Shown one piece after another: positions 18,051 through 27,615 of a stretch of 64,000 nt of DNA. Where the stretch lies: NCBI RefSeq assembly GCF_003254505.1, contig NZ_QFYP01000001.1, positions 3,394,001 through 3,458,000 of the forward strand, in the 5' to 3' direction. Source of the DNA: Phenylobacterium hankyongense. GTDB taxonomy: Bacteria; Pseudomonadota; Alphaproteobacteria; Caulobacterales; Caulobacteraceae. Position 1 is the first letter of the stretch. The number at the start of each line of letters is the position of its first letter. Both the position numbers and the translations under genes were made by a program. The notes under the pieces are model-generated. The model was not told the DNA's origin. It saw only the letters and a list, made by a program, of their open reading frames with translations, and made no database searches.

Positions 18051-19103
18051 ATGGCGCGGGGTATCGGCAAGTTCGCCCTGGATCTGGCGCCGCTGGTGAT
18101 GCTGGCCGGGGCCGGCGTGGCGCTGCTGCAGGAGCCGGGCCTGCGGCGCGCCAAGGCTCAGGTCGGCCGCGGCCGCGGCGCGCGCTCGCCGCGCCAGATC
18201 CCGGCCCGCGGGTGGAAGGACATCCTGCTCCGCACCCGCAAGGAATTCTCCGACGACCAGATCCCGATGATTGCTGCCGGCGTGACCTTCTACACCCTGC
18301 TGGCGATCTTCCCGGGGCTCGGCGCCTTCGTCGCCCTCTATGGGCTGTTCGCCGACGTCGCCGTGGCGCAACGGCACCTGCAACTGCTGGCCTTCATCCT
18401 TCCGGGCGACTCCCTGAGGTTCATCGGCCAGGAGATGATCCGGCTGGCGTCGGCCAACACCGGCGGCCTGTCGCTGGCGTTCGTGGTCGGCCTGCTGGTC
18501 TCCATCTGGAGCGCCAACGGCGCCGTCAAATCCCTGATGACCGGGCTTAACATCGCCTACGAGGAGCATGAGCAGCGCGGCTTCCTGCGCCGCACGCTGA
18601 CCTCCCTCGCCTTCACCCTCGGCTTCCTGGTGTTCGGGATCAGCGCCGTCACCATCCTCGCCGCCGGCCCGGCGATCGAGACCTTCATCGGGCCGCACGC
18701 CGCGATGGTGTTCGGCTGGATCAGCTGGCCGCTGCTGCTCGCCGGGCTGACCGTGGGCCTGGCGCTGCTCTACCGCTTCGGTCCAAGCCGCGACCCCGTC
18801 CAGTGGAAGTGGATCAGTTGGGGCAGCGCTGCGGCGGTGTTGCTCTGGGTGGCGGTGTCGGCCCTGTTCTCACTCTACGTCAGCAACTTCGCTCACTACG
18901 ACCGCACCTACGGCTCGCTGGGTACGGTGGTGGGCTTCATGACCTGGCTGTGGCTTTCGAACATGGTCGTGCTCGGCGGCGCGGAGCTGAACGCCGAGAT
19001 CGAGCACCAGACGGCGGTCGACACGACGACAGGCGCGCCGAAACCGCTGGGGTTCCGGCGCGCCGTGATGGCCGACACGGTAGGGGCGGCGCAGGCGCGC
19101 TGA
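18051..19103 (+). CDS. YihY/BrkB family inner-membrane protein
   Basis: The 350-aa protein has a hydrophobic N-terminus, a basic cytoplasmic stretch (about 36-60), and then about six membrane helices starting at QIPMIAAGVTFYTLLAIFPGL. The BrkB family is further marked by GFMTWLWLSNMVVLGGAELNAEIE near the C-terminus. The family was once called ribonuclease BN, which is not supported; its transport role is unproven. The start has GGGAGCTGGG upstream of ATG 18051. Confidence 0.88.
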   Translation: MARGIGKFALDLAPLVMLAGAGVALLQEPGLRRAKAQVGRGRGARSPRQIPARGWKDILLRTRKEFSDDQIPMIAAGVTFYTLLAIFPGLGAFVALYGLFADVAVAQRHLQLLAFILPGDSLRFIGQEMIRLASANTGGLSLAFVVGLLVSIWSANGAVKSLMTGLNIAYEEHEQRGFLRRTLTSLAFTLGFLVFGISAVTILAAGPAIETFIGPHAAMVFGWISWPLLLAGLTVGLALLYRFGPSRDPVQWKWISWGSAAAVLLWVAVSALFSLYVSNFAHYDRTYGSLGTVVGFMTWLWLSNMVVLGGAELNAEIEHQTAVDTTTGAPKPLGFRRAVMADTVGAAQAR

Positions 19104-19124
19104 AACACGCCTGCGCGCGAGCGC

Positions 19125-19406
19125 TCAGGTGATGTGTTTGGGGCTGATCGGGTCGCTGGAGGGGAAGGTCTCCTCGATGGCCTCATCGAGCAGCGCCTCC
19201 TGGCGGTCCTCGGCGCAGGCCTCCTTCTCCGCCATGTGATCGTGCTTTTCGTGTTCGGCCAGGGGCTCGACCTGGCGCGAGTGCGGCACGTCGATATGCC
19301 GGTCCTCCGGCTTCGGCTGGCCTTCCACGGCCATGTCGGCGGTGGCGCCGCTGGAGCCATGGCTGAAGGACCGCTTGGCCTCTTCCTCGGTCTGCTTGGC
19401 GGACAT
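19125..19406 (-). CDS. small acidic hypothetical protein with EETFPSSDP motif
   Basis: The 93-aa product starts MSAKQTEEEAKRSF at 19406 with AAAGGAGCG just upstream; a longer frame to 19502 has no RBS. It is hydrophilic, His/Glu/Asp-rich and probably disordered. It ends in LDEAIEETFPSSDPISPKHIT, a C-terminal motif shared by several small alphaproteobacterial proteins of unknown function. Its stop is 22 bases from the convergent BrkB gene. Confidence 0.7.
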   Translation of the reverse strand: MSAKQTEEEAKRSFSHGSSGATADMAVEGQPKPEDRHIDVPHSRQVEPLAEHEKHDHMAEKEACAEDRQEALLDEAIEETFPSSDPISPKHIT

Positions 19407-19684
19407 AGGACGCTCCTTTTGCCGTTGTCTTGACCGTAACCCCTCAGACCCTCGGGTGGTTGCCGCGACTCCAGGTTGCCGGCGCGCGAGCCGCAGCTTC
19501 ACGGTGCGTCAATCGCGATGCCGTTTTGCATCCGTTCCGGAAATACGCCGAAAACTTGGCCGTTAGGCCAGTCGTGTTGCAAAAATATCATATCATGATG
19601 CTGCAGCGCACCCTAGCTAGACCGCTCCAAGGGTCAGTCTGAACCGCCGCCGGCTCAACCGCCGGCTGCAAGGGGTATTGCCTA

Positions 19685-22096
19685 ATGAACTATCGCATTC
19701 TTCTGTTCGCCGCCGCGTCGGCCGCCAGCCTCCTGGCCACGGCCGCCGCCGCCCAGCCTGCGCCGGCCGGCGAAGTCGAGGAGCTGGTGGTCACCGGCAG
19801 CCGCGGCGACGCCCGCTCGCGCCTTGAGTCGCTTGCGCCCGTCGACGTGGTGAGCGCCGTGAACCTGCAGAAGCAGGGCCGGACCGAACTCGCCGCCGCC
19901 CTGTCGGCCACCATCCCGTCCATCGACTTCCCGCGTCCGGCGAACACCGACGGCACCGACGCGATCCGTCCGGCCACCCTGCGCGGCCAAGGCCCCGACC
20001 AGACGCTGGTGCTGATCAACGGCCAGCGCGCCCACACCGCGGCGCTGCTGAACATCAACGGCTCCGTCGGCCGCGGCTCGGCCGCCGTCGACCTGAACAC
20101 CATCCCGGAAACCGCGATCGACCACATCGAAGTGCTGCGTGACGGCGCCTCGGCCCTCTATGGCTCGGACGCCATCGCCGGGGTGGTCAACGTCATCCTG
20201 CGCGGCGTCGACCACGGCGGCGGCGCGTCGGTGAGCTATGGCGAATACGTCACCAGCTTTGACGGCTACTACGGCGGCAGGCGCAACATCACCGACGGCG
20301 GCACCACCACCGTCAGTGGCTGGCAGGGCCTGAAGCTCGGCTCCGACGGCTTCCTGACCGTTTCGGCCCAGTACACCGACCGCAACCACACCAATCGCAG
20401 CGACGTGGACCCGCGGGTCACGCCCGTCCGGATCGACTCGCGCTTCGGCGACGGCGACGTGCAGGACGGCAACGTCTACCTGAACGCCGCCAAGCCGCTG
20501 GTGGGCGACCTCGAGGCCTTCGGCTTCGTCGGCTACGACCAGAAGAAATCGCAGACCGCGGCGACCTTCCGCCTGCCCAACGATGCGACCCAGAACATCC
20601 CCTCGGTCTACCCCAACGGCTACCTGCCGCTGCTCGACACCCGCTCCAAGGACGTCTCCACGGGCGCCGGCGTGCGCGGCACGATGCTCGGCTTCAAGTC
20701 GAACATCAGCCTCGACTACGGGTGGAACCAGATCGACTTCAACGTCGAGAACACGCTCAACCCGTCGCTCGGCCCGACCTCGCCGCACGCGTTCTACGCC
20801 GGCCAGATGACCTATGACCAATGGGTCGGCAACGCCGACTTCAACCGCGACTTCGACCTCGGCCTGGCCGGTCGGACCAACGTGGCGTTCGGCCTCGAGG
20901 CGCGCCGTGAAGGCTTCGCGATCGGCGCCGGTGAGCCGGGGTCCTACACCCGCGGCACGGTCCGTCCGGACCTGGCGCTGGGCTCGCGCGGCTTCACGGG
21001 CTTCACCCCGTCGAACGTCGTCGACAAGCACCGGACCAACGTCGGCGTCTACCTCGCCGTCGAAGGCAAGCTGATCCAGGACCTCACCGGCTCGGTGGCG
21101 GTCCGCCAGGAGCACTATTCCGACTTCGGCGACAACACCTCGGGCAAGGTCTCCCTGCGCTACGACGTGACGCCGGCGTGGGCCTTCCGCGGCTCGGCCG
21201 AAACCGGCTTCCGCGCCCCCAGCCTGCAGCAGCAGTACTTCACCTCCACGGCGATCGTTTTCGTGAACAACGTCCCGTTCGAGACCGGCACCTACCCGTC
21301 GACCAGCGCGGTCGGCAAGGCGCTGGGCGGCGAGCCGCTGAAGCCGGAAACCTCGAAGAACTATTCGCTGGGCACGGTCTTCCACGCCAACGGCTTCGAA
21401 CTGACGGTCGACGCCTATGAGATCGACGTCAACGACCGCATCGTGCTGTCGGAAATCCTGACGGGCAGCAGCACGGCCGCGGCGGGTTCCAACGCCCTGG
21501 CGCTCTACAACCTGCTGTCGCCGCTCGGCGCCTCCGCGGCCCGCTTCTTCCTGAACGGGGTCAACACCAAGACCCAGGGCGTGGACGTCGTCGCCCACTA
21601 CCGGATCCTCGACGACCAGGCCGGGACCTTCGACCTGACCGCCTCGGGCAACATCAACGACTTCAAGGTCACGCAGACGCCGACCACCAAGCAGACGGTG
21701 CTGCCGACCCCGGTCTCGCTGTTCGCCCGCCAGGCGGTGCTGCGGTTCGAGGACGGCACGCCGAAGTGGAAGTCGACGCTGGAAGGCGACTGGTCGCGTG
21801 AGAACTGGGGCGCCACCGTGCGCACCACCTTCTACGGTGACGTCCTGTCGCCCGGCACCCTCGCCGACGGCAGCGCCGACGTGCACTCCGGCGTGCGCGG
21901 CATCGTCGACCTCGAAGGCCGCTACACCCTGCCCCACAACGTGACCGTGGCGTTGGGCGCGGACAACGTGTTCGACCAGTATCCGCAGCAGATCACGCCG
22001 AACAACAACACGACGGGCGCTGCGCCCTTCACCTCGTTCTCGCCGTTCGGCTTCAACGGCCGCTTCATCTACGGCCGCGTGAGCATGAGCTGGTAG
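19685..22096 (+). CDS. TonB-dependent outer-membrane receptor
   Basis: This 803-aa receptor has a signal peptide (cleavage near AAAQPA, about residue 24) and a TonB box region, VEELVVTGSR. A plug domain (about 45-165) carries LRGQGPDQTLVLINGQR and VLRDGASALYGSDAIAGVVN. A 22-strand barrel follows, ending in the aromatic SMSW. Caulobacterales use many such receptors for sugars, siderophores and vitamins; the ligand cannot be inferred. The gene has its own AT-richer upstream region and a strong terminator, so it is probably monocistronic. Confidence 0.94.
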   Translation: MNYRILLFAAASAASLLATAAAAQPAPAGEVEELVVTGSRGDARSRLESLAPVDVVSAVNLQKQGRTELAAALSATIPSIDFPRPANTDGTDAIRPATLRGQGPDQTLVLINGQRAHTAALLNINGSVGRGSAAVDLNTIPETAIDHIEVLRDGASALYGSDAIAGVVNVILRGVDHGGGASVSYGEYVTSFDGYYGGRRNITDGGTTTVSGWQGLKLGSDGFLTVSAQYTDRNHTNRSDVDPRVTPVRIDSRFGDGDVQDGNVYLNAAKPLVGDLEAFGFVGYDQKKSQTAATFRLPNDATQNIPSVYPNGYLPLLDTRSKDVSTGAGVRGTMLGFKSNISLDYGWNQIDFNVENTLNPSLGPTSPHAFYAGQMTYDQWVGNADFNRDFDLGLAGRTNVAFGLEARREGFAIGAGEPGSYTRGTVRPDLALGSRGFTGFTPSNVVDKHRTNVGVYLAVEGKLIQDLTGSVAVRQEHYSDFGDNTSGKVSLRYDVTPAWAFRGSAETGFRAPSLQQQYFTSTAIVFVNNVPFETGTYPSTSAVGKALGGEPLKPETSKNYSLGTVFHANGFELTVDAYEIDVNDRIVLSEILTGSSTAAAGSNALALYNLLSPLGASAARFFLNGVNTKTQGVDVVAHYRILDDQAGTFDLTASGNINDFKVTQTPTTKQTVLPTPVSLFARQAVLRFEDGTPKWKSTLEGDWSRENWGATVRTTFYGDVLSPGTLADGSADVHSGVRGIVDLEGRYTLPHNVTVALGADNVFDQYPQQITPNNNTTGAAPFTSFSPFGFNGRFIYGRVSMSW

Positions 22097-22118
22097 GCGC
22101 TGACGCCAACCTCTGACG

Positions 22119-22155
22119 ACGGCGCGGGACCCCGGTCCCGCGCCGTTTTCTTTTG
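22119..22155 (+). terminator. rho-independent terminator of the TonB receptor gene
   Basis: ACGGCGCGGGAC (22119-22130) pairs perfectly with GTCCCGCGCCGT (22135-22146) around a CCCG loop. It is followed by TTTTCTTTT, a complete textbook terminator 22 bases after the stop. Confidence 0.95.
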
Positions 22156-22260
22156 GGGCCGCGCGCCCATCGGTCACGCTTCGTCCACAGGCCTGTGAAT
22201 CACGGGGATGGGCGGATGGCCGCATGATCACGGCCCATGTGATCGGGTAACAGTTGGGCC

Positions 22261-23751
22261 ATGGCAATCGTCCCGGCCCTCGACCTCCGACCCGTGTCCA
22301 ACGACATCGCGATCGCGCACGTCCCCGCCAACGTGGAAGCCGAGCAGGCCCTGCTGGGCGCCCTGCTCTACGACAACGCGGCGTTCGAGCGGATCGGCGA
22401 CTATCTGCAGGGCCGCCACTTCTTCGAACCCTTCCACCAGCGGCTGTTCGCGGCGCTGGAGAGCCATATCCGCAAGGGCCAGCTGGCCGAGCCGATCCTG
22501 CTGGCCGAACAGTTCGCACGCGACCCGGCATTCGAGGAGCTGGGCGGCGTCCGCTACCTGGCCGACCTGGTGGACCGCGCCCCGCCGGCCGCCAACGCGC
22601 CGGACTACGCCCGCGCCGTCTATGACCTGGCGCTGCGCCGCGACCTGATCCGGATCGGCGGCGACATCTCGACCATGGCCGCACAGGGCGATCCCGAGCT
22701 CTCCGCCCGCGACCAGATCGAACAGGCCGAGCAGAAGCTCTTCACCCTCGCGGAGACCGGCGGCGTCAGTCAGGGCTTCGTGACCTTCGCCGACGCCCTG
22801 CACGGCGCCGTCACCATGGCCGCCGAGGCCCACAGCCGCGACGGCGGCCTGGCCGGCGTCTCCACCGGCCTGATCGACCTCGACCAGAAGATCGGCGGCC
22901 TGCACCCCTCCGACCTGGTGATCCTGGCCGCCCGCCCCTCGATGGGTAAGACCTCGCTGGCCTGTAACATCGCCTTCGACGTGGCCAAGAACTACGCCTG
23001 GGAGCCCCAGCCGGACGGCTCGAAGAAGACCGTCCGCGGCGGCGTCGTGGCGTTCTTCTCCCTGGAAATGAGCGCCGAGCAGCTGGCCATGCGCCTGCTG
23101 GCGGAAGTCTCCGGGGTCTCCGGCGACCGCCTGCGCAAGGGCGAGATCGACGCCATGGAGTTCGGGCGCGTGCGCGACGCCGCGCTCGAGATCCAGGAGG
23201 CGCCGCTCTACATCGACGCCACCGGCGGCATCACCATCGCCAAGCTCGCGGCCCGCGCGCGGCGCCTGAAGCGGATGGTCGGCCTCGACCTCCTGATCAT
23301 CGACTACCTGCAGCTCGTCACCGGCGGCGCCGGCAGCTCCGACAACCGGGTGCAGGAGGTCTCGATGATCACCCAGGGGATGAAGGCGCTCGCCAAGGAA
23401 CTGTCGATCCCGGTGCTCGCCCTGTCGCAGCTCTCCCGCCAGGTGGAGAACCGCGAGGACAAGAAGCCCCAGCTGTCCGACCTGCGCGAATCCGGCTCCA
23501 TCGAGCAGGACGCCGACATGGTGATGTTCGTCTACCGCGAGAGCTACTACTTGAGCCGCATGGAGCCGCGCGAAGGCACCGAAGAGCACTTCAAATGGCA
23601 GGAGCAGATGGACCAGGTCCGCGGCCTCGCCGAGATCGTCATCGGCAAGCAGCGCCACGGCCCGATCGGCAACGTGAAGCTGTCCTTCAACGAGGACATC
23701 ACCAAGTTCGGCAACCTGGCCCGCGACGCCAACCGCTACGACCCGCACTGA
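22261..23751 (+). CDS. dnaB: replicative DNA helicase DnaB
   Basis: The 496-aa hexameric helicase has the N-terminal primase-binding domain starting at VPANVEAEQALLGALL (about 22-125). A linker helix follows, then a RecA-like ATPase core with Walker A RPSMGKTSL (K230). Further core motifs are LEMSAEQLAMRL, the DLLIIDYLQL Walker B, QLSRQVENR and DLRESGSIEQDADMVMFVYR. It unwinds DNA ahead of the replication fork. The length is normal and there is no intein. Confidence 0.97.
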   Translation: MAIVPALDLRPVSNDIAIAHVPANVEAEQALLGALLYDNAAFERIGDYLQGRHFFEPFHQRLFAALESHIRKGQLAEPILLAEQFARDPAFEELGGVRYLADLVDRAPPAANAPDYARAVYDLALRRDLIRIGGDISTMAAQGDPELSARDQIEQAEQKLFTLAETGGVSQGFVTFADALHGAVTMAAEAHSRDGGLAGVSTGLIDLDQKIGGLHPSDLVILAARPSMGKTSLACNIAFDVAKNYAWEPQPDGSKKTVRGGVVAFFSLEMSAEQLAMRLLAEVSGVSGDRLRKGEIDAMEFGRVRDAALEIQEAPLYIDATGGITIAKLAARARRLKRMVGLDLLIIDYLQLVTGGAGSSDNRVQEVSMITQGMKALAKELSIPVLALSQLSRQVENREDKKPQLSDLRESGSIEQDADMVMFVYRESYYLSRMEPREGTEEHFKWQEQMDQVRGLAEIVIGKQRHGPIGNVKLSFNEDITKFGNLARDANRYDPH

Positions 23752-23776
23752 GCCACGATGGCCGAGCCCCGTTCCC

Positions 23777-24871
23777 ATGGCTGAGCCCGCGATCGCGCGC
23801 CTGACGATCGATCTCGACGCCCTGGCCCACAACTACGACGTCCTCCGCGCCGAGGCGGCCGGGGCCGAGGTCGCGCCGGTGGTGAAGGCCGACGGCTATG
23901 GCCTGGGCGCCGTCCAGGTCGCGCGACGGCTGTGGGCGCAGGGCGCGCGCAGCTTCTTCGTGGCGCGGCTGGCGGAGGCCGAAGCCCTGCGCGCCGGACT
24001 GGGTCCCGACCGCGCCGCGACGATCTATGTCCTCGACGGGCTGACCGCCGGGGCCGGTCCCAGGCTCGCCGCCGCCGGCCTGACGCCGGCGCTCTCCACC
24101 CTGACACAGGTCGCCGAGGCCAGCCGGCTGGCGCAGGCCGCCGGCCGGCCGATTGCGGTCGCGCTGCACGTCGACACCGGTATGAACCGCCAGGGGGTCA
24201 CCCCGGCCGAAGCTCGGGCGCTGGTCCAGGCGATCGACCGGCTCAAGGGCCTCGACGTCCAACTGCTGATGAGCCACCTCGGCTCCGGAGCCGAAGCCGC
24301 CGATCCTCGCAACGCCCAACAGCTGGCCCGCTTCCAGGCTGTCCGGCGGCTGTTCCCGCAGGCCCGCGCCAGTCTCGCCGCCTCGGCCGGGATCTTCCTC
24401 GGACCCGACCACCGCTTCGAGCTGGTGCGCCCCGGGATCAGCCTCTACGGCGGCGGGCCGCTGGAGCGGCCGGACGACCGGCTCAAGGCGGTGGCGACGC
24501 TCTGCGCCCCTATCGTCGACATCCGCAACGTCGAGGCGGGCGAACAGATCGGCTACGGCGGCCAGGTCCGGGTCACGGCGCCCACCCGCGTGGCGGTGGT
24601 GGCGGCCGGCTATGCCGACGGGGTGATCCGCGCCGCGAAGGGCGACGGCTACGCCTGGTTCGCCGGCGCGCGGCGGCGGTTGCTGATCGTCAACATGGAT
24701 ATCCTGGCCATCGAACTGGGGGACACCGAGGCCCAGCCTGGACAGATGGTCGAGCTCCTGGGGCCGAATGCGCGCCTCGACGATCTCGCGACCGCCGCGG
24801 GCACGGTGGCGCACGAACTGCTGGTGCGGCTCAGCCGCCGCGCCGAACGGGTCTACGCCGGCGATGTCTGA
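23777..24871 (+). CDS. alr: alanine racemase
   Basis: This 364-aa PLP enzyme interconverts L- and D-alanine for peptidoglycan. The PLP lysine is K37 in VVKADGYG and the second catalytic residue Y260 is in EQIGYGGQV. Substrate and cofactor motifs HVDTGMNR and RPGISLYGG are present. It starts 25 bases after dnaB, suggesting co-transcription; dnaB-alr linkage is common. There is no signal peptide, consistent with the cytoplasmic biosynthetic enzyme rather than a catabolic DadX, though the two cannot be fully separated here. Confidence 0.95.
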   Translation: MAEPAIARLTIDLDALAHNYDVLRAEAAGAEVAPVVKADGYGLGAVQVARRLWAQGARSFFVARLAEAEALRAGLGPDRAATIYVLDGLTAGAGPRLAAAGLTPALSTLTQVAEASRLAQAAGRPIAVALHVDTGMNRQGVTPAEARALVQAIDRLKGLDVQLLMSHLGSGAEAADPRNAQQLARFQAVRRLFPQARASLAASAGIFLGPDHRFELVRPGISLYGGGPLERPDDRLKAVATLCAPIVDIRNVEAGEQIGYGGQVRVTAPTRVAVVAAGYADGVIRAAKGDGYAWFAGARRRLLIVNMDILAIELGDTEAQPGQMVELLGPNARLDDLATAAGTVAHELLVRLSRRAERVYAGDV

Positions 24872-25500
24872 AGGCGAGCCGCCATCGACATCGGCCCGCC
24901 CATGTCGCGGATCCGCTCGGTGACGCCGCCGAGCACCAGCGCCACCGTCACGGCCAGCAGCAGCACGACGGCGAAATAGGTGAGCACCTGCTCCTGCGGC
25001 GCCTTCATCAGCTTCGGCAGGCCCAGGTATAGCAGGTAGAGGCTGTAGAGCCCGCCCAGCATGCCCGCCAGCCAGCCCACGGAGGGATAGAGGGCCAGCA
25101 CGCCGGCCACCCAGGCCGCGGTGCCCGAATAAGCCACCAACTTGAACGCCTGCATCTGGTTTCGGACCCCGCCGAAGGTCGGGGCCAGGAGATCGATCGC
25201 CACCGCCAGCACGTAGACCTCGGCCAGGGCCACCGCATAGCCCACCAGCATCTCGGCGATGGCGGGGACGAGGTGCGGTCGCAGGCCGACCCCGAAGATG
25301 CCGATGCCGAACACCAGCATGCCGATGGCGCCGCAGACCGCCGGGATCGCCGCCAGCGGCGCGATCCAGTCCCGATAGAGCCCCTTCAGCGTCGCCGGCT
25401 CAGCCTCGATGGCCTCCCAGGTCTGCGCCGGCCGGCTCAGCACGGCCCAGACGCGCCCGGCGAGGCGCGGCCCCGCCGACCCCGGCTCCACAACGCTCAT
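24853..25500 (-). CDS. Yip1-family membrane protein
   Basis: The 215-aa integral membrane protein has about five hydrophobic helices. The N-terminal soluble part includes the Yip1 start motif VLSRPAQTWEAIEAEPAT, followed by YRDWIAPLAAIPAVCG. Function in bacteria is unknown. It is convergent with alr and overlaps its end by 19 bases. Confidence 0.82.
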   Translation of the reverse strand: MSVVEPGSAGPRLAGRVWAVLSRPAQTWEAIEAEPATLKGLYRDWIAPLAAIPAVCGAIGMLVFGIGIFGVGLRPHLVPAIAEMLVGYAVALAEVYVLAVAIDLLAPTFGGVRNQMQAFKLVAYSGTAAWVAGVLALYPSVGWLAGMLGGLYSLYLLYLGLPKLMKAPQEQVLTYFAVVLLLAVTVALVLGGVTERIRDMGGPMSMAARLQTSPA

Positions 25501-25633
25501 CGCCCCGCCTCCAGCCCACTCAACTCACAGCCCGCCTCGACCGTATCGCAAGCGTCCGCCGCGGCAAGCCGGCGCAACACACGTCCCCGCCCGGGTCGGC
25601 TACACTGGCCTCCAACCCGAATCAGGAGCGCCC

Positions 25634-27001
25634 ATGGCCCGCGACGGCGCCGTCTACGCCTGCCAGTCCTGCGGCACGGTCCAGACCAAGTGGGCGGGGC
25701 AGTGCCCGGCCTGCGGCGCGTGGAACGCCCTGGTCGAGGAGGTGCAGAGCCGTCCGCCGGGCGCACTGGCCCCCAGCAAGGCCTCGCGCACCCGCGGCCT
25801 GGCCTACGAGGGCCTGGAGGACGAGACCCCCGCCCCGCCGCGGATCGTCACCGGGGTCGAGGAGTTCGACCGGGTCTGCGGCGGCGGCGTGGTCCCCGGC
25901 TCGGCCATCCTGCTGGGCGGCGACCCGGGGGTCGGCAAGTCCACCCTGCTGCTCCAGGTGGCGGCCTTCGCCGCCCGACGCGGGGCGGCCTGCGCCTACA
26001 TCTCCGGCGAGGAGGCGGTCGAACAGGTCCGCTCGCGCGCCCAGCGGATGGCCCTGGCCGACGCCCCGGTGAAGCTCGCCGCGGAGACCTCGCTGCGGGA
26101 CATCCTCGACAGCCTGAAGCGCGAAGCCTTCGACCTAGTGGTGATCGACTCCATCCAGACGCTGTGGAGCGACGCCCACGAGGCGGGCCCGGGCTCGGTC
26201 ACCCAGGTCCGCGCCGCCACCGGCGAACTGGTGCGGCTGGCCAAGAAGCGCGGCCTGGCGGTGATCCTGGTGGGCCACGTGACCAAGGAGGGCGCGATCG
26301 CCGGGCCGCGGGTCATCGAGCACATGGTCGACGCGGTGTTCGCCTTCGAAGGCGAGCGCGGCTACCCGTTCCGCATCCTGCGCGGCGCCAAGAACCGGTT
26401 CGGGGCGACGGACGAGATCGGGGTCTTCGAGATGGCCGATTCAGGCCTCGCGGAGGTGAAGAACCCCTCGGCCCTGTTCCTCAACACCTCCGGCGAGCGG
26501 GCGGCCGGCGCGGCGGTGTTCGCCGGCATCGAGGGCTCGCGCCCGGTGCTGGTGGAGTTTCAGGCCCTGGTGGCGCCCTCCGCCTACGGAACGCCGCGGC
26601 GCGCGGTGGTCGGCTGGGATTCCGGGCGCCTGGCCATGGTGCTCGCCGTATTGGAGGCGCGTTGCGGCCTTGGTTTCGGCGATCGCGACGTTTATCTGAA
26701 CGTCGCCGGCGGACTTCGCATCTCGGAACCGGCAGCCGACCTGGCGGCGGCGGCCGCTCTGGCCTCCTCCGCGCTCGACCAGGCCCTGCCGCAGGACTGC
26801 GTGGTGTTCGGCGAGATCAGCCTTTCTGGCGAGGTCCGGCCGGTGAGCCGCATGGACTCGCGCCTCAAGGAAGCCGCCAAGCTGGGGTTCCGCCGGGCGC
26901 TGGGCCCTGCCGACGTGGAGAGCGCGCCGCCGATGAAAGTCACCGGCGCGGGACGGCTCGCAGACGCTATCGCCCGCATCGGCGACGGCGCATGGGACTA
27001 G
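25634..27001 (+). CDS. radA: DNA repair protein RadA
   Basis: The 455-aa RecA-related branch-migration helicase has an N-terminal C4 zinc finger (CQSCG and CPACG, residues about 10-27) and Walker A GDPGVGKST (K102). The RadA-specific KNRFG motif is in GAKNRFGATDE. The C-terminal Lon-like domain (about 270-455) includes GEISLSGEVRPV. I chose ATG 25634 (AGGAG 7 bases upstream), which starts just before the zinc finger; the frame is open further upstream without family similarity. Confidence 0.96.
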   Translation: MARDGAVYACQSCGTVQTKWAGQCPACGAWNALVEEVQSRPPGALAPSKASRTRGLAYEGLEDETPAPPRIVTGVEEFDRVCGGGVVPGSAILLGGDPGVGKSTLLLQVAAFAARRGAACAYISGEEAVEQVRSRAQRMALADAPVKLAAETSLRDILDSLKREAFDLVVIDSIQTLWSDAHEAGPGSVTQVRAATGELVRLAKKRGLAVILVGHVTKEGAIAGPRVIEHMVDAVFAFEGERGYPFRILRGAKNRFGATDEIGVFEMADSGLAEVKNPSALFLNTSGERAAGAAVFAGIEGSRPVLVEFQALVAPSAYGTPRRAVVGWDSGRLAMVLAVLEARCGLGFGDRDVYLNVAGGLRISEPAADLAAAAALASSALDQALPQDCVVFGEISLSGEVRPVSRMDSRLKEAAKLGFRRALGPADVESAPPMKVTGAGRLADAIARIGDGAWD

Positions 27002-27006
27002 AACAC

Positions 27007-27615
27007 GTGACGCAATTCGATTTCATCGTCCTGGCGCTGTTGCTGATCTCCGCGGCCGTGGGGTTCGGGCGCGGCGCGGCGCGTGAGATCGCCGCCATGC
27101 TGGCCCTGGTGGTCGCGGCCGCCCTGGCGATCTTCGGCCTGCCGTTCAGCGCGCCGATCGCGCGCCGGTTCATGCATCCGGACTGGCTGGGCACGATCGC
27201 GGCGTTGGTGGTGGTGTTCGGCGTCACCTACCTGCTCCTGCGGTTGATCGGCGCAGGGGTTGCGCGGCGCATCCAGCAGACCGATGTGCTGGGCGCGCTG
27301 GACCGCACGGTGGGATTGCTCATCGGGCTGGTCCGGGGCCTCGTCGTACTGGGCGCCCTAAACCTGATGTTCAACGCCGCCACCCCGCCGGACCTGCAGC
27401 CGCGCTGGATCCTGCACGCCCGAACCTGGCCGCTGGCGCAGAACATGGGGCACATGCTGCAGGCGCTCGCGCCCAAGGGGCTCGACATCGCCGGACGCCT
27501 GAAACCCGCTTTCGACCGCGCGGTGAGGGACAGCTCAGGTGACAGACGTGCGACGGACGGCTACGACGCGCGCCAACGCGGCGACATCGACGATCTGGTG
27601 GAGAAATCCCGATGA
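27007..27615 (+). CDS. cvpA: CvpA-family membrane protein
   Basis: The 202-aa protein has four hydrophobic helices beginning MTQFDFIVLALLLISAAVGFGRG, the standard CvpA start, and a hydrophilic tail. The start is uncertain: GTG 27007 has GGGA 9 bases upstream, while ATG 26992 would add five residues and overlap radA by 10 bases. CvpA homologues are needed for colicin V production and envelope functions in other bacteria. The gene directly precedes purF with a 4-base overlap, the conserved cvpA-purF order. Confidence 0.88.
   Translation: MTQFDFIVLALLLISAAVGFGRGAAREIAAMLALVVAAALAIFGLPFSAPIARRFMHPDWLGTIAALVVVFGVTYLLLRLIGAGVARRIQQTDVLGALDRTVGLLIGLVRGLVVLGALNLMFNAATPPDLQPRWILHARTWPLAQNMGHMLQALAPKGLDIAGRLKPAFDRAVRDSSGDRRATDGYDARQRGDIDDLVEKSR

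Noticed and set aside
19682..22684. 1000-codon open frame antisense to the TonB receptor and dnaB
   Set aside because: It is typical of antisense frames in high-GC DNA; composition is Arg/Val/Gly-rich with no motif, and the sense gene has clear receptor landmarks.
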